The position numbers and the translations under genes were made by a program. The notes beneath the pieces were generated by a model. The model saw only the letters and a program-made list of their open reading frames with translations. It was not told where the DNA came from and did no database searches. DNA of 64,000 bases from Pollutimonas sp036675275 (GTDB taxonomy: Bacteria > Pseudomonadota > Gammaproteobacteria > Burkholderiales > Burkholderiaceae_B): assembly GCA_036675275.1 (NCBI GenBank), contig JAKFFG010000062.1, positions 69,184-133,183 of the forward strand. Direction: 5' to 3'. Position 1 is the first letter of the stretch, and the number at the start of each line of letters is the position of its first letter. Below, in pieces: positions 8,098-16,496 of this stretch.

Positions 8098-9018
8098 ATG
8101 TCCATGTCTGATCGCGACGGTTTCATCTGGTATGACGGCGAGCTCGTGCCTTGGCGCGACGCCACAACCCATGTGCTGACCCATTCGCTGCACTACGGAC
8201 TGTCTGTCTTCGAAGGCGTGCGTGCTTACAACACCGACATCGGCACGGCCATCTTCCGCCTGCAGGATCACACCAAGCGGCTGTTCAATTCCGCGCACAT
8301 CTACCAAATGGAAATGCCTTACAACCAGGACGCCATCAATGCGGCGCAGCTGGAAGTCGTTCGCAAGAACGAGCTGGAATCCTGCTATATCCGGCCGCTG
8401 GTGTTTTATGGTTCCGAGAAAATGGGTGTTTCGCCCAAAGGCGCCAAGGTACATATCGCCATAGCGGCCTGGCCATGGGGCGCCTACCTGGGCGAAGAAG
8501 CACTGAAACAGGGCATACGGGTCAAGATCTCGTCTTATGCGCGCCAGCACGTCAATGTCACCATGCCGCGCGCCAAGGTGGCCAGCACATATGCCAACTC
8601 CATCATCGCCAATGCCGAGGCGCTCGATCACGGCTACGACGAAGCCATACTGCTCGATACCGATGGTTTTGTCGCAGAAGGTTCAGGCGAAAACATTTTC
8701 ATCGTGAAAGACGGTGTGCTGTGCGAGCCCGAAATCGCATCCGCCCTCACCGGCATAACGCGCTCCACCATCCATGCGCTGGCCTCCGACCTGGGTATCC
8801 CCATACACACCAAACGGCTTACACGCGACGACCTGTATATCGCCGACGAAGCCTTTTTCACAGGTACCGCGGCCGAAGTCACTCCCATACGCGACGTCGA
8901 CCGGCGCGTGATTGGCTCAGGCACACGCGGCCCTGTTACCGAAAAACTGCAAAACGCCTTTTTCGACCTGGTAACCGGCAAGAACCCCAAATACCACCAC
9001 TGGCTCAGCAAAGTATAA
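8098..9018 (+). CDS. ilvE: Branched-chain amino acid aminotransferase
   Basis: 306 aa, the normal length for class IV PLP branched-chain aminotransferases, which interconvert Leu/Ile/Val and their 2-oxo acids. Visible hallmarks: DGFIWYDGELVPWRDA start, HYGLSVFEGVRAY, the PLP lysine at about 160 in MPRAKVASTYANSI, GYDEAILLDTDGFVAEGSGENIF, the phosphate-binding TGITRSTI loop, and DEAFFTGTAAEVTPI. The ATG at 8098 is preceded by GGGAGA at ideal spacing; the open frame further upstream is not coding. Divergent from azlCD; followed at 42 bp by a small zinc protein gene with which it is probably co-transcribed. Confidence 0.97.
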   Translation: MSMSDRDGFIWYDGELVPWRDATTHVLTHSLHYGLSVFEGVRAYNTDIGTAIFRLQDHTKRLFNSAHIYQMEMPYNQDAINAAQLEVVRKNELESCYIRPLVFYGSEKMGVSPKGAKVHIAIAAWPWGAYLGEEALKQGIRVKISSYARQHVNVTMPRAKVASTYANSIIANAEALDHGYDEAILLDTDGFVAEGSGENIFIVKDGVLCEPEIASALTGITRSTIHALASDLGIPIHTKRLTRDDLYIADEAFFTGTAAEVTPIRDVDRRVIGSGTRGPVTEKLQNAFFDLVTGKNPKYHHWLSKV

Positions 9019-9060
9019 GCATCCGTCTGACCGCAGCATACATTCACTCCAGGACCCATC

Positions 9061-9273
9061 ATGAGCAGCGCCCCCTCACACGTCGTTCCACACAATGAAA
9101 CCATATTCGTCGAAGCCAAAGACCTGCCGGTCTATTGCCCGCGCCCGAATGCCCCCTTATGGAGCATGCACCCACGGGTCTACATCGAAGTGGTCAAAAC
9201 CGGCAAGGCAATCTGCCCCTACTGCGGCACGGCATACGAATTGAAAGAAGGTGAAAAGGCCCACGGCCACTAA
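9061..9273 (+). CDS. CHCC-type zinc-finger domain protein
   Basis: 70 aa. The signature is a His/Cys zinc site: YCPRPNAPLWSMHPRVYIEV followed by KAICPYCGTAYEL, i.e. Cys, His and a CxxC pair, as in the zf-CHCC family related to the NDUFS6 subunit of mitochondrial complex I. Bacterial members are short cytoplasmic proteins often next to ilvE or heptosyltransferase genes in Burkholderiales; their function is not established. It lies 42 bp behind ilvE and 59 bp before the NTF2-like gene. Confidence 0.88.
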   Translation: MSSAPSHVVPHNETIFVEAKDLPVYCPRPNAPLWSMHPRVYIEVVKTGKAICPYCGTAYELKEGEKAHGH

Positions 9274-9332
9274 GCATCATTTCATGGGCCCATGCCTCTG
9301 CCCCGGCACACCACATTACGATACGCGCTTTT

Positions 9333-9755
9333 ATGTTTACTACCCCGCAAGAAGCTGAACATGCTTTCTATGAAGCAATCCGCAAGGCCGACCTGGCATT
9401 GATGATGCGCGTATGGGCGGACGACGAAGAAATTGTCTGCGTACATCCGGGCGGCATGCGGGTCATAGGCTTGAATGCAATCCAGAGCGCATGGCAGCAG
9501 ATATTCGGCAGCGGTCCCATGGCCATAAACCCCGTGCGGCCCATGGTTCTCACCACGGTCATGAGTTCCGTGCATGTGCTGATAGAGCAGATTTCGGTCA
9601 ATACACCGGAAGGCAACAAGACCGCCAATTGCTACACGACCAACATTTTTCATAAAGGCCGCAGCGGCTGGAAAATGGTGCTTCATCACGCATCGCATGC
9701 TCCGCAGGATATCGACATGTTCGGTCTGCAGGATCATCCGGATACCCTGCATTGA
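9333..9755 (+). CDS. NTF2-like / SnoaL-like fold protein
   Basis: 140 aa. Sequence pattern of the nuclear transport factor 2-like superfamily: an N-terminal helix pair (AEHAFYEAIRKADLALMMRVWADDEEIVCVHPGG), a central GLNAIQSAWQQIF, and beta strands ending FHKGRSGWKMVLHHAS. Such small proteins occur as stand-alone putative enzymes or binding proteins; no catalytic residues can be assigned. The next gene (YheT-like hydrolase) starts 9 bp after its stop, so they form an operon. Confidence 0.75.
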   Translation: MFTTPQEAEHAFYEAIRKADLALMMRVWADDEEIVCVHPGGMRVIGLNAIQSAWQQIFGSGPMAINPVRPMVLTTVMSSVHVLIEQISVNTPEGNKTANCYTTNIFHKGRSGWKMVLHHASHAPQDIDMFGLQDHPDTLH

Positions 9756-9764
9756 AGGCGGTTC

Positions 9765-10856
9765 GTGACAGCGCAGATTGACACCTCTCCGTGCCCGAAC
9801 CCCGCATGGCTGCCCGGCGGCCATTTGCAGACGCTTTATGGCGCTCTGGCGGCCCGCTATCACCATATTTCATTTGTGCGTGAACGTGTAACCACGCCGG
9901 ACGGCGACTTTCTCGACCTAGACTGGGCCGGCCCCGGCCTCTTTTCCGACAAGCAGGCCAACGGCACCGCGTCCAAACCTGACGCTCGTCTGGCGAAAAC
10001 TGCGGCCAGGCGCTGGATGCAGGACGATGACTGGGCCAGTTTGCCCGACTCTGCGGACACACCCGCCCTTGTGCTATTTCACGGCCTCGAAGGAAGCAGC
10101 CACAGCCATTACGCCCAGGCCATCACACAGCATTTCCGCGCACGGGGATGGGTAGTCGTCATTGCTCACTTTCGCGGCTGCTCCGGTTTTCCCAACCGCA
10201 TGGCGCGCTCTTATTTTTCCGGTGACTCCGACGACATCCGCTTTATTCTCGACACGCTGCGACAACGCGTTCCCAATGCCAGGTGGCATGCCGCGGGGGT
10301 CTCGCTGGGCGGCAACGCCATGCTCAAGTATATCGGCGAACAAGGCGAAGCCTTGTCGTGGCTTGCCGCAAGCGCCGCCATTTCAGTCCCGCTGGACCTT
10401 GTCGCCTGCGGCATCTGTCTTTCCGAAACGCGCCTGGGCAAGCATCTGTATTCCCGTCATTTCCTCATGACCATGAGGAACAAGATCATGGAGAAAGCCA
10501 AGCGCTTTCCCGGCAATATCGATGCCTTGCGCCTAAGCCAGGTCAAGACCCTGCGCGAATTCGACGACCTGTATACAGCTCCTATGCATGGCTACAAGAA
10601 TGCACTCGACTACTGGACGCGGGCCTCCAGCAAGCCACATCTGAAAACCATCGTCGTGCCCACGCTGGTCCTGAACGCACGCAACGACCCATTCATTCCC
10701 GAGCCTTCGCTACCGGGTTCGCACGACTGTTCCGCGAAAGTCATATTGCACCAGCCGGCCGAAGGCGGACATGTGGGGTTCGTTACAGGTGCGTTTCCGG
10801 GACACCTGGGCTGGTTGCCCCGGCGCATGGCCCGCTTCTTTGAAACAGGTACCTAA
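9765..10856 (+). CDS. YheT-family alpha/beta hydrolase
   Basis: 363 aa, starting at GTG with AAGGCGG upstream. The protein has the YheT/ABHD1-3 architecture: N-terminal PAWLPGGHLQTLYGAL motif, LFHGLEGSSHSHYAQAI (oxyanion region), VVIAHFRGCSG, the nucleophile elbow GVSLGGN (Ser), the acid in NARNDPFIP and the His in GGHVGF. An additional 25-residue stretch (about 55-80) between the first strands looks like a linker insertion. YheT-like enzymes are putative carboxylesterases or lipases of unknown substrate. Immediately downstream (9 bp) begins the composite repeat at 10866. Confidence 0.88.
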   Translation: MTAQIDTSPCPNPAWLPGGHLQTLYGALAARYHHISFVRERVTTPDGDFLDLDWAGPGLFSDKQANGTASKPDARLAKTAARRWMQDDDWASLPDSADTPALVLFHGLEGSSHSHYAQAITQHFRARGWVVVIAHFRGCSGFPNRMARSYFSGDSDDIRFILDTLRQRVPNARWHAAGVSLGGNAMLKYIGEQGEALSWLAASAAISVPLDLVACGICLSETRLGKHLYSRHFLMTMRNKIMEKAKRFPGNIDALRLSQVKTLREFDDLYTAPMHGYKNALDYWTRASSKPHLKTIVVPTLVLNARNDPFIPEPSLPGSHDCSAKVILHQPAEGGHVGFVTGAFPGHLGWLPRRMARFFETGT

Positions 10857-10908
10857 GGCGCCCGGCTAGAGCATTTTGGTGAGGTATTCCAGTGCTTCTG
10901 ACGTGCGT

Positions 10909-11064
10909 CAGTGCGTGGGGTGAAGCTTTTCGCTCCACGTGACCGGTTCGTCACCCTACGGCGCCGAACACCGCTCGCCTCGCTTGTCCGTCCCCTTCGG
11001 GACTCCCTTCGCGTCCGGCCCGCTCGGCCCCGTAAGTCGCCGAAAAGCTTCACCCCACGCCCTG
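10909..11064. repeat. Type A palindromic element, copy 1
   Basis: 156-bp element with 20-bp perfect terminal arms GCGTGGGGTGAAGCTTTTCG (10913-10932 and 11041-11060), extended outward by CAG/CTG with one mismatch. The core carries two internal short hairpins: TTCGTCGCC-like with GGCGCCGAA, and CCCCTTCGGG. Open frames inside it are shared low-complexity Arg-rich peptides and are not credible genes. Confidence 0.88.
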
Positions 11065-11297
11065 CCACACTGCTAATCGTATTGCCTCACGTCGCTGGTA
11101 TTGCGTGACGTCACGAATGTTGACTCAGGACGCTGGAACATTCACGAACCTAAACGACGGCTCAAGGATATTTGAGAATGCGCGATGTGACGTCAGTGCT
11201 CTCGCATTCGGCTGATGAAGGGCGAACGCATGCGTACATGCCATTACAGACGTGCTGGTGCCCGTCACACGTCCGTGGCAATACATATCCCGATGCC

Positions 11298-11324
11298 TGA
11301 GTGGCCCGGCTGTCGGGCCACTCA
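11298..11324. other. Strong hairpin private to the left repeat copy
   Basis: Perfect 11-bp stem TGAGTGGCCCG / CGGGCCACTCA with a 5-base loop. It lies within the roughly 110 bp that the left copy has and the right copy lacks. There is no T tract on either side, so termination is uncertain. Confidence 0.6.
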
Positions 11325-11423
11325 CGGCGAGCGCAATAGCTCTTTCATGTCGAAGTTAGTCTCTCACAAGAAGGCCAAGCACCAGCCCAGTCCCAAAACC
11401 CGTGGCGCAAACCCATTGCAGCT

Positions 11424-11579
11424 GTCGGGGTGGCGGTGGGGTGGCCGGGACGTTCGGGGCCCTCCAGCGAGCCGGATGCGAAGGCAGCCCGCATGGGCGG
11501 ACGAGCGAGCGACGCTGGTTCGGCGCGCAGGGCGCCGAATCGGGCCACGCGTCCGGGGTCGCCCCACCGCCACCCCGAC
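11424..11579. repeat. Type C palindromic element, copy 1
   Basis: 156 bp. Perfect 18-bp arms GTCGGGGTGGCGGTGGGG (11424-11441; complement at 11562-11579), then imperfect pairing into a core that, read on the minus strand, matches the core of type A elements (CGCCGAAC, CGCTCGTCCGCC, CCTTCGC, CCGGCT). Confidence 0.85.
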
Positions 11580-11684
11580 GGCGTCGCAAGAAATAGCGAC
11601 ATCTAAGAAATTGAGCGACATCACTGGCCCGATCGAGCGAGCTCCGCTGCAGCGAGCCTTGTAAACTCCTCGGCCAAAAATGCT

Positions 11685-13193
11685 CTAGGACTTGAACCGT
11701 TCGAGCAGCGCACGGTCGGCCCTGAGCCGCTCTTTGAGAGTGCGTATCTGAACATCGAGCTCCGACTGCACATAGAAATCGTCGGTCATGCCGCGAGCCT
11801 GCTGCAGTTGCTCCACGGCGGTCGGCAAGGCACCCGTGAGGTCATAATAAGCGGCCATGGTGCGCCGGGCCGCCACTTTTTGCCCGAGGCGTTCCTGACT
11901 TTGCGCCAGCAACTGGTGCAGACGCGGAACATCGGGCCACTGCTTGATTCTTTGCTGCAGGAAAGCTACGGCGGCCGCGTCCTGCCCGGTCTTCTGCAAC
12001 GATTCGATTCGACTCAACGCGATACCCTGGCTATCGGGCCAGCGCTGCCAGGCATCCTGGGACAGTGCAAGCGCGCGGGTATTATCGCCCTGCGCCAACG
12101 CAAGCGAAACGGCGAGCCCTGCTACTTCGGATGAATTCTGGCCCGCTTTTTGGGCATTGCGCAAAGCCTGTTCCGCCTGCGCCAGATCATTCTTCTGGAG
12201 TGCGGCATACGCCAGGCCGTACCAGGCGGCGGATTGTTCCGGACCAGTAGCGCGCTTCGCATCGAGCTCCAGCTTCTGGATGGCGGTACGTTGCGCCTGG
12301 CTGCTTCGTGCCTGCATGACACGCAGTTTGGCGCGTATGTACCAGAACGAATCGCTGCCCTTTGGATGTGTCGGCGAAACTTCGCTGACGCGATTCTCGA
12401 TATCCGACATGCGCTGGATAGACAAAGGGTGAGTGCTGGCGTAATCGCCGCCGCCCCTGCCTTCGTTGAGCCGCGCCGAGTTCGACAATCGATCGAACAT
12501 GCGCACCATGCCGCGAGGATCGTAGCCCGCTTTACGCATCATTTCGAATCCGGCCCGATCAGCTTCCTGTTCTGCCTGACGGGAAAATCCAAGTTGCCTG
12601 TCGACTGCCGCCGCCTGCCCGAACGCGGCAATGCCCATGGCCAGGTCGCCACTGCCGGAAAGCGCCGCCAGAAGCGCGGCCGCCACCGCGGCCATCATGA
12701 CACCGCTGCTTTGTGACCTTTGCGTCATGCCGCGTGCAATATGGCGCTGCGCGACGTGACCGATTTCGTGCGCCACAACCGAGGCGACCTCGGATTCGCT
12801 TTGCGCCGTCACCAGCAGCCCGCTGTTGATGCCGATATAACCGCCCGGCAAGGCAAACGCATTGATTTGCGGATCTCGTACGCCAAAGACGGTAATGCGC
12901 TGTTCAGGGCTGACCGGCGCATGTGCCGCAAGCTCGCGCCCCATGGCAGTGAGATACTGGCTGATGTCGGGATCCCCGATGTAATCGGGATCGCGGCGCC
13001 CCTGCTCCATGATGGCGTCGCCCAGGGTGCGCTCCAGCAAAGGCGGAAGTTCGGCCGACGAAGCCGACCCCATGCTGGGCAAGCCGACAGGCTGCGCCTG
13101 TACGGGAACCGACCAGCACAGAAGCGAAATCAGACTCGCACACACGAATGTAGCGCATGGAGTGATACGCGTAGCGGGCCGGATAAGCGTCAT
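11685..13193 (-). CDS. M48 family metalloprotease with TPR repeats (BepA-like)
   Basis: 502 aa periplasmic protease. A signal peptide (CATFVCASLISLLCWSVPVQAQ) is followed by the M48 domain: zinc motif HEIGH at residues 142-146 and the downstream glutamate in EQEADRAGFEMM. From about residue 290 there are TPR-like helical repeats (SAAWYGLAYAALQKNDLAQAEQALRNAQ). This order is that of BepA/YfgC, which checks assembly of LptD and other outer-membrane proteins. The TAG stop lies inside the terminal CTAG of the composite repeat at 10866-11688. The gene heads a leftward run with CtaG behind it. Confidence 0.9.
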   Translation of the reverse strand: MTLIRPATRITPCATFVCASLISLLCWSVPVQAQPVGLPSMGSASSAELPPLLERTLGDAIMEQGRRDPDYIGDPDISQYLTAMGRELAAHAPVSPEQRITVFGVRDPQINAFALPGGYIGINSGLLVTAQSESEVASVVAHEIGHVAQRHIARGMTQRSQSSGVMMAAVAAALLAALSGSGDLAMGIAAFGQAAAVDRQLGFSRQAEQEADRAGFEMMRKAGYDPRGMVRMFDRLSNSARLNEGRGGGDYASTHPLSIQRMSDIENRVSEVSPTHPKGSDSFWYIRAKLRVMQARSSQAQRTAIQKLELDAKRATGPEQSAAWYGLAYAALQKNDLAQAEQALRNAQKAGQNSSEVAGLAVSLALAQGDNTRALALSQDAWQRWPDSQGIALSRIESLQKTGQDAAAVAFLQQRIKQWPDVPRLHQLLAQSQERLGQKVAARRTMAAYYDLTGALPTAVEQLQQARGMTDDFYVQSELDVQIRTLKERLRADRALLERFKS

Positions 13194-13211
13194 GGGCGAA
13201 GAAAAGTCATG

Positions 13212-14075
13212 TCAGGGTACCGTGGCCACTTCGGATTGCCGGGCGCGCAAGACGTCTTGTTTATTCGGCAGGCGGTTCTTGCCGGAAAGCCGCATGAGCG
13301 TTGCCAGGGCAAACAACAAGCCGAACACTTCGACAAACCCCGCCAGCACCCACATGGTAAGGCCTCCTATGGCCTGGTCGGTGAGGGCCGTCATGCCAGG
13401 TATGGCCCGTCCGCATAAATCGAAGATCGGGTAAAGGTCGTATTCAGTGAATGTAATGATGGCGCCCGCGATCATTTGAGGGACCATCGTCAGGACGGGA
13501 GAAATGATGCGCCCACCGGGCGAAAGCACCGCCGGAGGACTTGGGCGCCGGTCCAGGATGAGATTCCAGTACATGAAACCGCTTATGACTACCGACCAAT
13601 TCATGAATCGGTACAAGCGCCAATCCAGCATGGAATAGAACTGTACGGTAGGTATAAGGAAACCCAGCACCAACACAACAAAAAGCACCGGCACGAAAAT
13701 TTTGTTGGTCAGGATGGCAACGAGTATGCGCCCCGGACGGCTTGCACGGAAGTCGCGCAGGCGCAGGCGCCATGATTTGGGCAAGCCGGCGCGCATGACC
13801 TGGCCGGGATAGGCCCCCATGATGAACAGCGGCCCGAGGTGGTGCAGCACCAGATGCTGGAGCCGGTGTATGAAGAACATGCGCTCGGCATAGTAGTCGA
13901 CGCGAGTGTGCATCGACAGATAGAGCAGCACCATGCCGATCCAGAAAAAGGCCTGCCGGGTTGCCGTAACCTTATGGACGCGCGTACCGCGCACGAACGC
14001 CCAGCTTCCCACGAAAAACATCAGCAACAGCGCTGGAGACAATTCCCAGGGTGTAAGCCAATCAATAACAGTCAT
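13212..14075 (-). CDS. CtaG-type (caa3) cytochrome c oxidase assembly family membrane protein
   Basis: 287 aa polytopic membrane protein of the caa3_CtaG family, distinct from the Cox11-type CtaG. Recognisable blocks are LTPWELSPALLLMFFVGSW, YLSMHTRVDYYAERMFFIHRLQHLVLHHLGPLFI (histidine-rich, conserved), a middle segment FMYWNLILDRRPSPPAVLSPGGRI and TFTEYDLYPIFDLCGR. In Bacillus this family assists caa3 oxidase assembly; in proteobacteria the role is less clear and it may concern copper delivery. No cytochrome oxidase genes adjoin it here. It is 18 bp upstream of the protease on the same strand. Confidence 0.82.
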   Translation of the reverse strand: MTVIDWLTPWELSPALLLMFFVGSWAFVRGTRVHKVTATRQAFFWIGMVLLYLSMHTRVDYYAERMFFIHRLQHLVLHHLGPLFIMGAYPGQVMRAGLPKSWRLRLRDFRASRPGRILVAILTNKIFVPVLFVVLVLGFLIPTVQFYSMLDWRLYRFMNWSVVISGFMYWNLILDRRPSPPAVLSPGGRIISPVLTMVPQMIAGAIITFTEYDLYPIFDLCGRAIPGMTALTDQAIGGLTMWVLAGFVEVFGLLFALATLMRLSGKNRLPNKQDVLRARQSEVATVP

Positions 14076-14103
14076 GGGTAAAGATCCGGTAAGCGCGACC
14101 CTG

Positions 14104-14439
14104 CTAGTTTAAAGCAATGTGGCGGCGATCGCCCCATTGCACCCGCTGCACGCCCGGATATGAGCTGAGCTGGCGCGCCTGCGACATAAGCACTGCACGC
14201 AGTTCCGGAGGGCAGTTTACCGTGACGCAGGCCGTGGCCATATCGTGCTGTTGTGCCTGATCGACCAGCAGGTTGGCTACGCTTAGGCCAGCCGCTTCGA
14301 AATCGAGGTAGATCTGCTTGCGCACGTCTGCCAGAATGTGGCGCGGGCACACCACGGTTAATCGCGAGACTGAGCTGGGGACGCGAACCGGCGCAGTCTG
14401 GACGCCTGCACGGCGCAGGAATAAATTGAAAAGGCGCAT
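14104..14439 (-). CDS. Small protein resembling an isolated MgtC C-terminal domain
   Basis: 111 aa, soluble. The pattern RLTVVCPRHILADVRKQI, then an alternating strand/helix arrangement ending LSSYPGVQRVQWG is like the ACT-like cytoplasmic C-terminal domain of MgtC-type proteins. The opening MRLFNLFLRR looks like the junction after the last MgtC membrane helix, but no membrane domain is encoded upstream in any frame. It could be a trimmed MgtC or a natural stand-alone domain. A long leader with a good promoter precedes it (14440-14732). The family link is by eye and moderate; function unknown. Confidence 0.55.
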   Translation of the reverse strand: MRLFNLFLRRAGVQTAPVRVPSSVSRLTVVCPRHILADVRKQIYLDFEAAGLSVANLLVDQAQQHDMATACVTVNCPPELRAVLMSQARQLSSYPGVQRVQWGDRRHIALN

Positions 14440-14732
14440 ATGCCCTCCGCTATCGGCGTGCTGAAAACACGCGAACCTGACGCGGCGAGCGCGACAGGTT
14501 GTTTCTTTGAAACGACGGGAGTTCGAATACGCTATGTGTTCAAACTACCACGCCCATGAAAACCAGGGCGTGGCTAAGCTGTGCTGAATTTAAGCTGCTT
14601 CTGCCTGGACGCGCCTGGAAATGATATAGCCGATACTAGATCGACTGCTACTATCGCCGGGGTCGGAATTCACCGCACAGCTCCTATAAATTGAACACGT
14701 GCCATTGTAGCGTCTTGGCGAGGCACAAACAA
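14440..14732 (-). promoter_or_regulatory. Promoter and long structured leader of the MgtC-C-like gene
   Basis: No gene is seen between 14440 and 14783. On the minus strand TTGTTT (14727-14732) and TACAAT (14704-14709) are separated by 17 bp, a good sigma-70 promoter. The start would leave a leader of about 255 nt. Within it are two clear hairpins: CCACGCCC / GGGCGTGG near 14550, and CCTGTCGCG / CGCGTCAGG near 14475, just before the RBS region. Regulation through the leader is inference. Confidence 0.5.
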
Positions 14733-14783
14733 GCCCGAATTCCTGAACTTACAAGACATTAGGACGATAAACAACGGCGTTGC

Positions 14784-15221
14784 CTACAGTACGTAGCCAT
14801 CAAGCCATCCCATCGCAGTGTATACATGGATCACGATCAAGGCGATTCCGAACATCAGCACGCTGCCGCCCACGAAGGTCGTAACGATTGCGGCAATCAC
14901 AGCATTCCAGCCAGTGCGCGTAGCGATGCCTGAATCCGGGTTGTATCTGGCGTCGAATTTTTCGTCAGCCATTAGCGCGAAGACCAGCGCCTCGATGAAG
15001 CCGGCGGTGATGGGCACGATGAGCACAAGAAAAGGAGGGCTGTCCCACCACACAGGGTAGAGCTGGGTTAGCGCCAGCATGACCAGGGCAAACGCCGTAA
15101 GCAGCCACGCGCCGCGCCGCCCCATATACCACCACTGCGCGCCTATGACGCCCAGCATACAGGCCAGCCACGCTGCAACCACCTTGCTTCGGTGTCGGAC
15201 AGGAGTGTTAAATTGCTTCAT
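14784..15221 (-). CDS. TM2-like small membrane protein
   Basis: 145 aa with four hydrophobic segments: VVAAWLACMLGVIGAQWWYMG, AWLLTAFALVMLAL, FLVLIVPITAGFIEALVFAL and AVIAAIVTTFVGGSVLMFGIALIV. The first pair, with a G-W-Y-MGRRGAWLL turn, resembles TM2/NINE domain proteins, whose function is unknown. It is divergent from ubiH, about 65 bp apart, and upstream of the MgtC-C-like gene on the same strand but separated by that gene's own promoter. Confidence 0.65.
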   Translation of the reverse strand: MKQFNTPVRHRSKVVAAWLACMLGVIGAQWWYMGRRGAWLLTAFALVMLALTQLYPVWWDSPPFLVLIVPITAGFIEALVFALMADEKFDARYNPDSGIATRTGWNAVIAAIVTTFVGGSVLMFGIALIVIHVYTAMGWLDGYVL

Positions 15222-15287
15222 GTAGAACCCCGGTCACAGAAAACGTAAGAAAATCTTGTTCATATTGTAGTTGAGCATGGAACACGC

Positions 15288-16457
15288 ATGGATTCCCCCA
15301 CATACGACATCGCCATAAGCGGAGCAGGTCCGGCCGGCAGCGCACTGGCTCTTATTCTGGCGAGCAAGTCGCCAGATCCTTCGCGCATTGCGCTGATGGG
15401 CCGCCATCTCGCGGCGCGGGAGCTCGCCTCCACCGCGGCAGCCCAGCCCACGGCCGACCCGCGAACGCTGGCACTGAATCACGGCAGCCGCGTGCTGCTG
15501 GAGCAACTCGGCGCATGGCCCGATCAATCCGCAAGCATCAATGTGGTGCATGTTTCGCAGCGAGGCAGGCTGGGGCGTACACTGATCGATCATCAGGAGC
15601 TCGGCGTTCCGCGCCTGGGCAGCGTCGTCGCCTATGATGCCTTGCTGGGCAGCCTGCATCGCGCTTTGCGCGATAGCGGCGTGACGCTTATCGACGCCTC
15701 TCCCACCGCAAGCGTCGCCGGCCGACATGTGCGGTTCGAGCTCGGCGACCGGGACATCAGCAGCGCGCTTGCCGTTCAGTCCGACGGTTCCCGACCGCGT
15801 GGAGTTCAGCGTCAATATAACCAGCATGCCGTTCTGGCAACCGTGCGCGCAGCCCGGCCAAAACCGGGATGGGCCTTCGAGCGCTTCACCGCGCAGGGAC
15901 CGTTGGCCGCCTTGCCGCAACCGCAAGGCGAAGACCTGTACGGAATCGTATGGTGTTGTTCACCGGCCCAGGCTCAAGCGCTCATGGCCAAGACCGATAC
16001 GGCCTTCAGCGCAATCCTGCATGAAACGTTTGGCGACCGCCTGGGCCAATTCCAATGCCTTGGCGAACGGCACATATTTCCCTTGTCCCTGCATGCCGGT
16101 CCGTCGCTGGTGAATGCGCGTACGATTGCCATCGGCAACGCAGCCCAGACACTGCATCCTGTCGCCGGACAGGGACTAAACCTGGGATTGCGCGATGCGG
16201 CCCAGCTGGCTCAGGCCCTGTCGCCATGGCTGGCCAGACCTGACGGCGATGCGGCCCATCTGCTTGACCGGTTTGCGCGCAGCCGCCGTCCCGACCGCTG
16301 GCTGACGGCCGGTATCACCGACTTCCTGCCACGCATTTTCTCCACTTCGAACCCCTTGGTGGAACATGCTTGCGGTGTGGCGTTATTGACGCTGGACCTC
16401 GTGCCGCCACTGCGTAACGCTTTGGCCCATCAACTGCTGCAGGGATTGCGCACCTGA
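15288..16457 (+). CDS. ubiH: UbiH/Coq6-family FAD-dependent ubiquinone hydroxylase
   Basis: 389 aa flavoprotein monooxygenase. An N-terminal dinucleotide fold (ISGAGPAGSALALIL), the RTLALNHGSRVLLEQLGAW block and the C-terminal FAD motif IGNAAQTLHPVAGQGLNLGLRDA are all present. The GN-A-A-Q version of this last motif is typical of UbiH rather than UbiF/UbiI (usually GDAAH), so C6 hydroxylation of the ubiquinone ring is the best guess. Forty bp before dusB on the same strand; co-transcription with dusB-fis is likely. Confidence 0.85.
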   Translation: MDSPTYDIAISGAGPAGSALALILASKSPDPSRIALMGRHLAARELASTAAAQPTADPRTLALNHGSRVLLEQLGAWPDQSASINVVHVSQRGRLGRTLIDHQELGVPRLGSVVAYDALLGSLHRALRDSGVTLIDASPTASVAGRHVRFELGDRDISSALAVQSDGSRPRGVQRQYNQHAVLATVRAARPKPGWAFERFTAQGPLAALPQPQGEDLYGIVWCCSPAQAQALMAKTDTAFSAILHETFGDRLGQFQCLGERHIFPLSLHAGPSLVNARTIAIGNAAQTLHPVAGQGLNLGLRDAAQLAQALSPWLARPDGDAAHLLDRFARSRRPDRWLTAGITDFLPRIFSTSNPLVEHACGVALLTLDLVPPLRNALAHQLLQGLRT

Positions 16458-16496
16458 GCCTCAGCCAGGAAATCCGTTCGGGTTTAAAATCCTCCG

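Larger units (their letters stand above)
10866..11688. repeat. Composite inverted repeat, left copy
   Basis: About 820 bp with no credible gene, bounded by inverted CTAGAGCATTTT ends (10866-10877 and 11676-11688). It contains a type A palindrome (10909-11064), a spacer with the shared segment TTGCGTGACGTCACG, a private insertion of about 110 bp around 11230-11335, and a type C palindrome (11424-11579). The same blocks occur in reverse complement at 22782-23612. The right end CTAG supplies the TAG stop codon of the M48 protease gene. Confidence 0.85.

Noticed and set aside
8098..8104. Alternative ilvE start at 8104
   Set aside because: Both ATGs are possible, but GGGAGA spacing favours 8098.
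10853..11068. Arg-rich frames inside the palindromic elements (similar ones near 23254, 22753, 60828)
   Set aside because: They recur because the repeats recur. The peptides are low-complexity, frames differ between copies, and no RBS is present; not treated as genes.
14660..14690. FMN-riboswitch-like stretch GGTGAATTCCGACCCCGGCG in the leader (minus strand)
   Set aside because: Only one short block resembles the RFN element; the other conserved arms are absent and the downstream gene is not a riboflavin gene. Treated as coincidence.
15288..16457. GN instead of GD in the second FAD motif of the UbiH-type protein as an anomaly
   Set aside because: E. coli UbiH itself has GNAAQTLHP, so this supports the subfamily rather than being odd.
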